From Clavelina lepadiformis (taxonomy: Eukaryota; Chordata; Ascidiacea; Aplousobranchia; Clavelinidae): a DNA stretch of 64,000 bases. Of the stretch, positions 62,901 through 64,000 are shown piece by piece. Positions within the stretch are counted from its first letter, which is position 1. The number at the start of each line of letters is the position of its first letter. The translations under genes and the position numbers were made by a program. The stretch spans positions 18,292,501 to 18,356,500 of the forward strand of contig NC_135247.1 in the NCBI RefSeq assembly GCF_947623445.1. The letters are read 5' to 3'. A model generated the notes under the pieces. It was not told the origin of the DNA and made no database searches. It was given only the letters and a program-made list of their open reading frames with translations.

Positions 62901-64000
62901 TTTGAACTGGGTCGAAAATACTTTCTGAATGAGAAATCTATTTGCTTTGCTGCAAAGACCTTGGCGCGGTGATCTGCCCAGAACAGGTTTCCCATTCATA
63001 TTGGCCACTTCGTGTCGCGTTTCAAACGAAAACTTTGTCACGCTGACATAACTTCCGTTGACTTTGTTGAAATCTTATATTTGCAAATTTTTAAGGGTCA
63101 GCACCTGGATAAAGCCCCGGAGTCCTGCTGTCCCACATGTACCCTAGGTAATGATGTAGTAACTGTTCTATAAATAGCTATGATCAATGGCTGAACATAG
63201 CGATTGTTTGTATAAGGGTACAAGCACATTTATTGATATCACTTTGACGGTATTTATTCACGTCATAAATTAGCTTATTGGTAATAGTGAGTAGCATGTC
63301 GTAGTTTATGTTTAAGTCTGCCCCATCTGAACAGAGCCCGGTATATGCACTGTGTTCGGCGACCCTCATTACCGGACATTCGACGGTCGACCATTCAACT
63401 TCCAGGGAGACTGCTCGTACATGCTGGCCAAAGATTGCCGGGAACAAAACTTCACTGTGACGGTGGAAAACAACGCAAAAAGATCAGCGACGTATTCTTG
63501 GACAAACACTGTTCACCTCAGGTTGATAAATCCAGGTATGTTGTCATGTGACGTGTCCATTACTATCAACTTTCAGTAAAACGTGAGGACTTACCCCATC
63601 GCATAACTTTTCAACGTGAGTAAACAACGTTCAACGTCTTTGAGTCACCATTTTCATGTGCTACGATTATTTGATGTCCTGTTATTTCAACACATGTTCA
63701 AGGCGTCAGAGATGAACAAGTCGTGTCTCTTTATCAGCATCTAGCGGTAAAAATTAACGGAGAAAAAGTCGCTTTGCCCTACATCGACCGCACAGTTTTA
63801 ATCTGGAGCGAACATCACATCGTAAAAGTGAGAACTAACGCAGGTCAGGAACAGTTTAAATTCATTTCAATTTTGAACGCGTTCGATTGAAGCACAAGTA
63901 GCATATATGCCTACATAACAAAACGAGGGGTTGTACTTTAACTTGGCAAACTGGGTTACGCAACAACAACTACAAGCTTGGCTCAAAATCCCGACAAAGG
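56991..64000 (+). CDS. BMPER: BMPER/crossveinless-2-like protein, copy 2, 3' end outside the window
   Basis: Divergent paralog of the gene at 41956-48353. Exons: 56991-57138 (signal peptide with [15 protein letters not shown]), 57197-57282, 59145-59241, 59327-59415, 59568-59664, 60123-60199, 61770-61869, 61971-62080, 62147-62296, 62417-62527, 63096-63147 (five VWC modules), 63335-63535, 63703-63843 (VWD). This is 1459 coding nt, about 486 aa, continuous in phase. VWC Cys patterns include CFTCMCK, CCNKC, CSICTC and CVTCAC. The VWD starts [20 protein letters not shown], as in copy 1. The exon boundaries and phases are the same as copy 1 and several lengths are identical (86, 97, 100, 110, 150, 52, 201, 141). 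The rest of VWD, C8 and TIL should follow beyond 64000. It is secreted, and the family binds BMPs through the VWC modules. Confidence 0.94.
63244..63463 (+). repeat. Gene-conversion tract, copy 2 side
   Basis: Nearly identical to the minus strand of 43436-43659, from intron sequence TTGACGGTATTTATTCA through the exon to TTCACTGTGACGG. After that point the two exons diverge sharply within the same exon. Confidence 0.8.
63335..63843 (+). other. First two VWD exons of BMPER-like copy 2
   Basis: The first exon runs [13 protein letters not shown] to HLRLINPG. The second reads [19 protein letters not shown], matching the copy 1 segment [19 protein letters not shown]. The CGLCG part lies outside the window. 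Confidence 0.9.

Overview
The window is eukaryotic, AT-rich and intron-rich. Its gene content and short introns (often 80-500 bp) suggest an invertebrate chordate, most likely an ascidian tunicate. That is an inference from architecture; species cannot be proven from the sequence alone. Single ORFs are mostly short because nearly every gene is split into many small exons, so I rebuilt the genes by matching splice sites, reading phase and protein family. Every complete model except the last exon of copy B closes in frame.

Layout. (1) 173-8072, minus: a 24-exon Slac2 (melanophilin/MyRIP)-type Rab27 effector with an N-terminal FYVE-like Rab-binding domain. (2) 10510-39772, minus: three tandem adhesion-GPCR genes (A 10510-17965, B 22370-30522, C 33737-39772). 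All encode a signal peptide, a Ser/Thr-rich stalk, a GAIN domain with GPS, and seven membrane segments with nearly identical exon lengths. A and B are a recent tandem duplication of about 10-11 kb that includes the upstream flank. C is older and carries a MAM domain in place of the mucin-like repeats. B has an expanded array of 168-bp repeats that reads best as mini-exons separated by 78-nt introns. (3) 41956-48353, minus, and 56991 to the window end, plus: two BMPER/crossveinless-2 genes (signal peptide, five VWC modules, VWD, then C8 and TIL in the complete copy) arranged head to head across 8.6 kb without a recognisable gene. Their VWD exon is nearly identical, with intron flank, while other exons have diverged, which points to gene conversion.

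The three gene families have no obvious joint pathway. The receptors form a lineage-expanded cell-surface family. The BMPER pair are secreted BMP modulators that may share regulatory DNA. The Slac2 protein would couple Rab27 organelles to myosin and actin. Other structure includes a hAT-like element inside one receptor intron, a 25-nt leader with an acceptor-like site before all three receptor start codons, and a strong excess of the palindrome TGACGTCA across much of the window.
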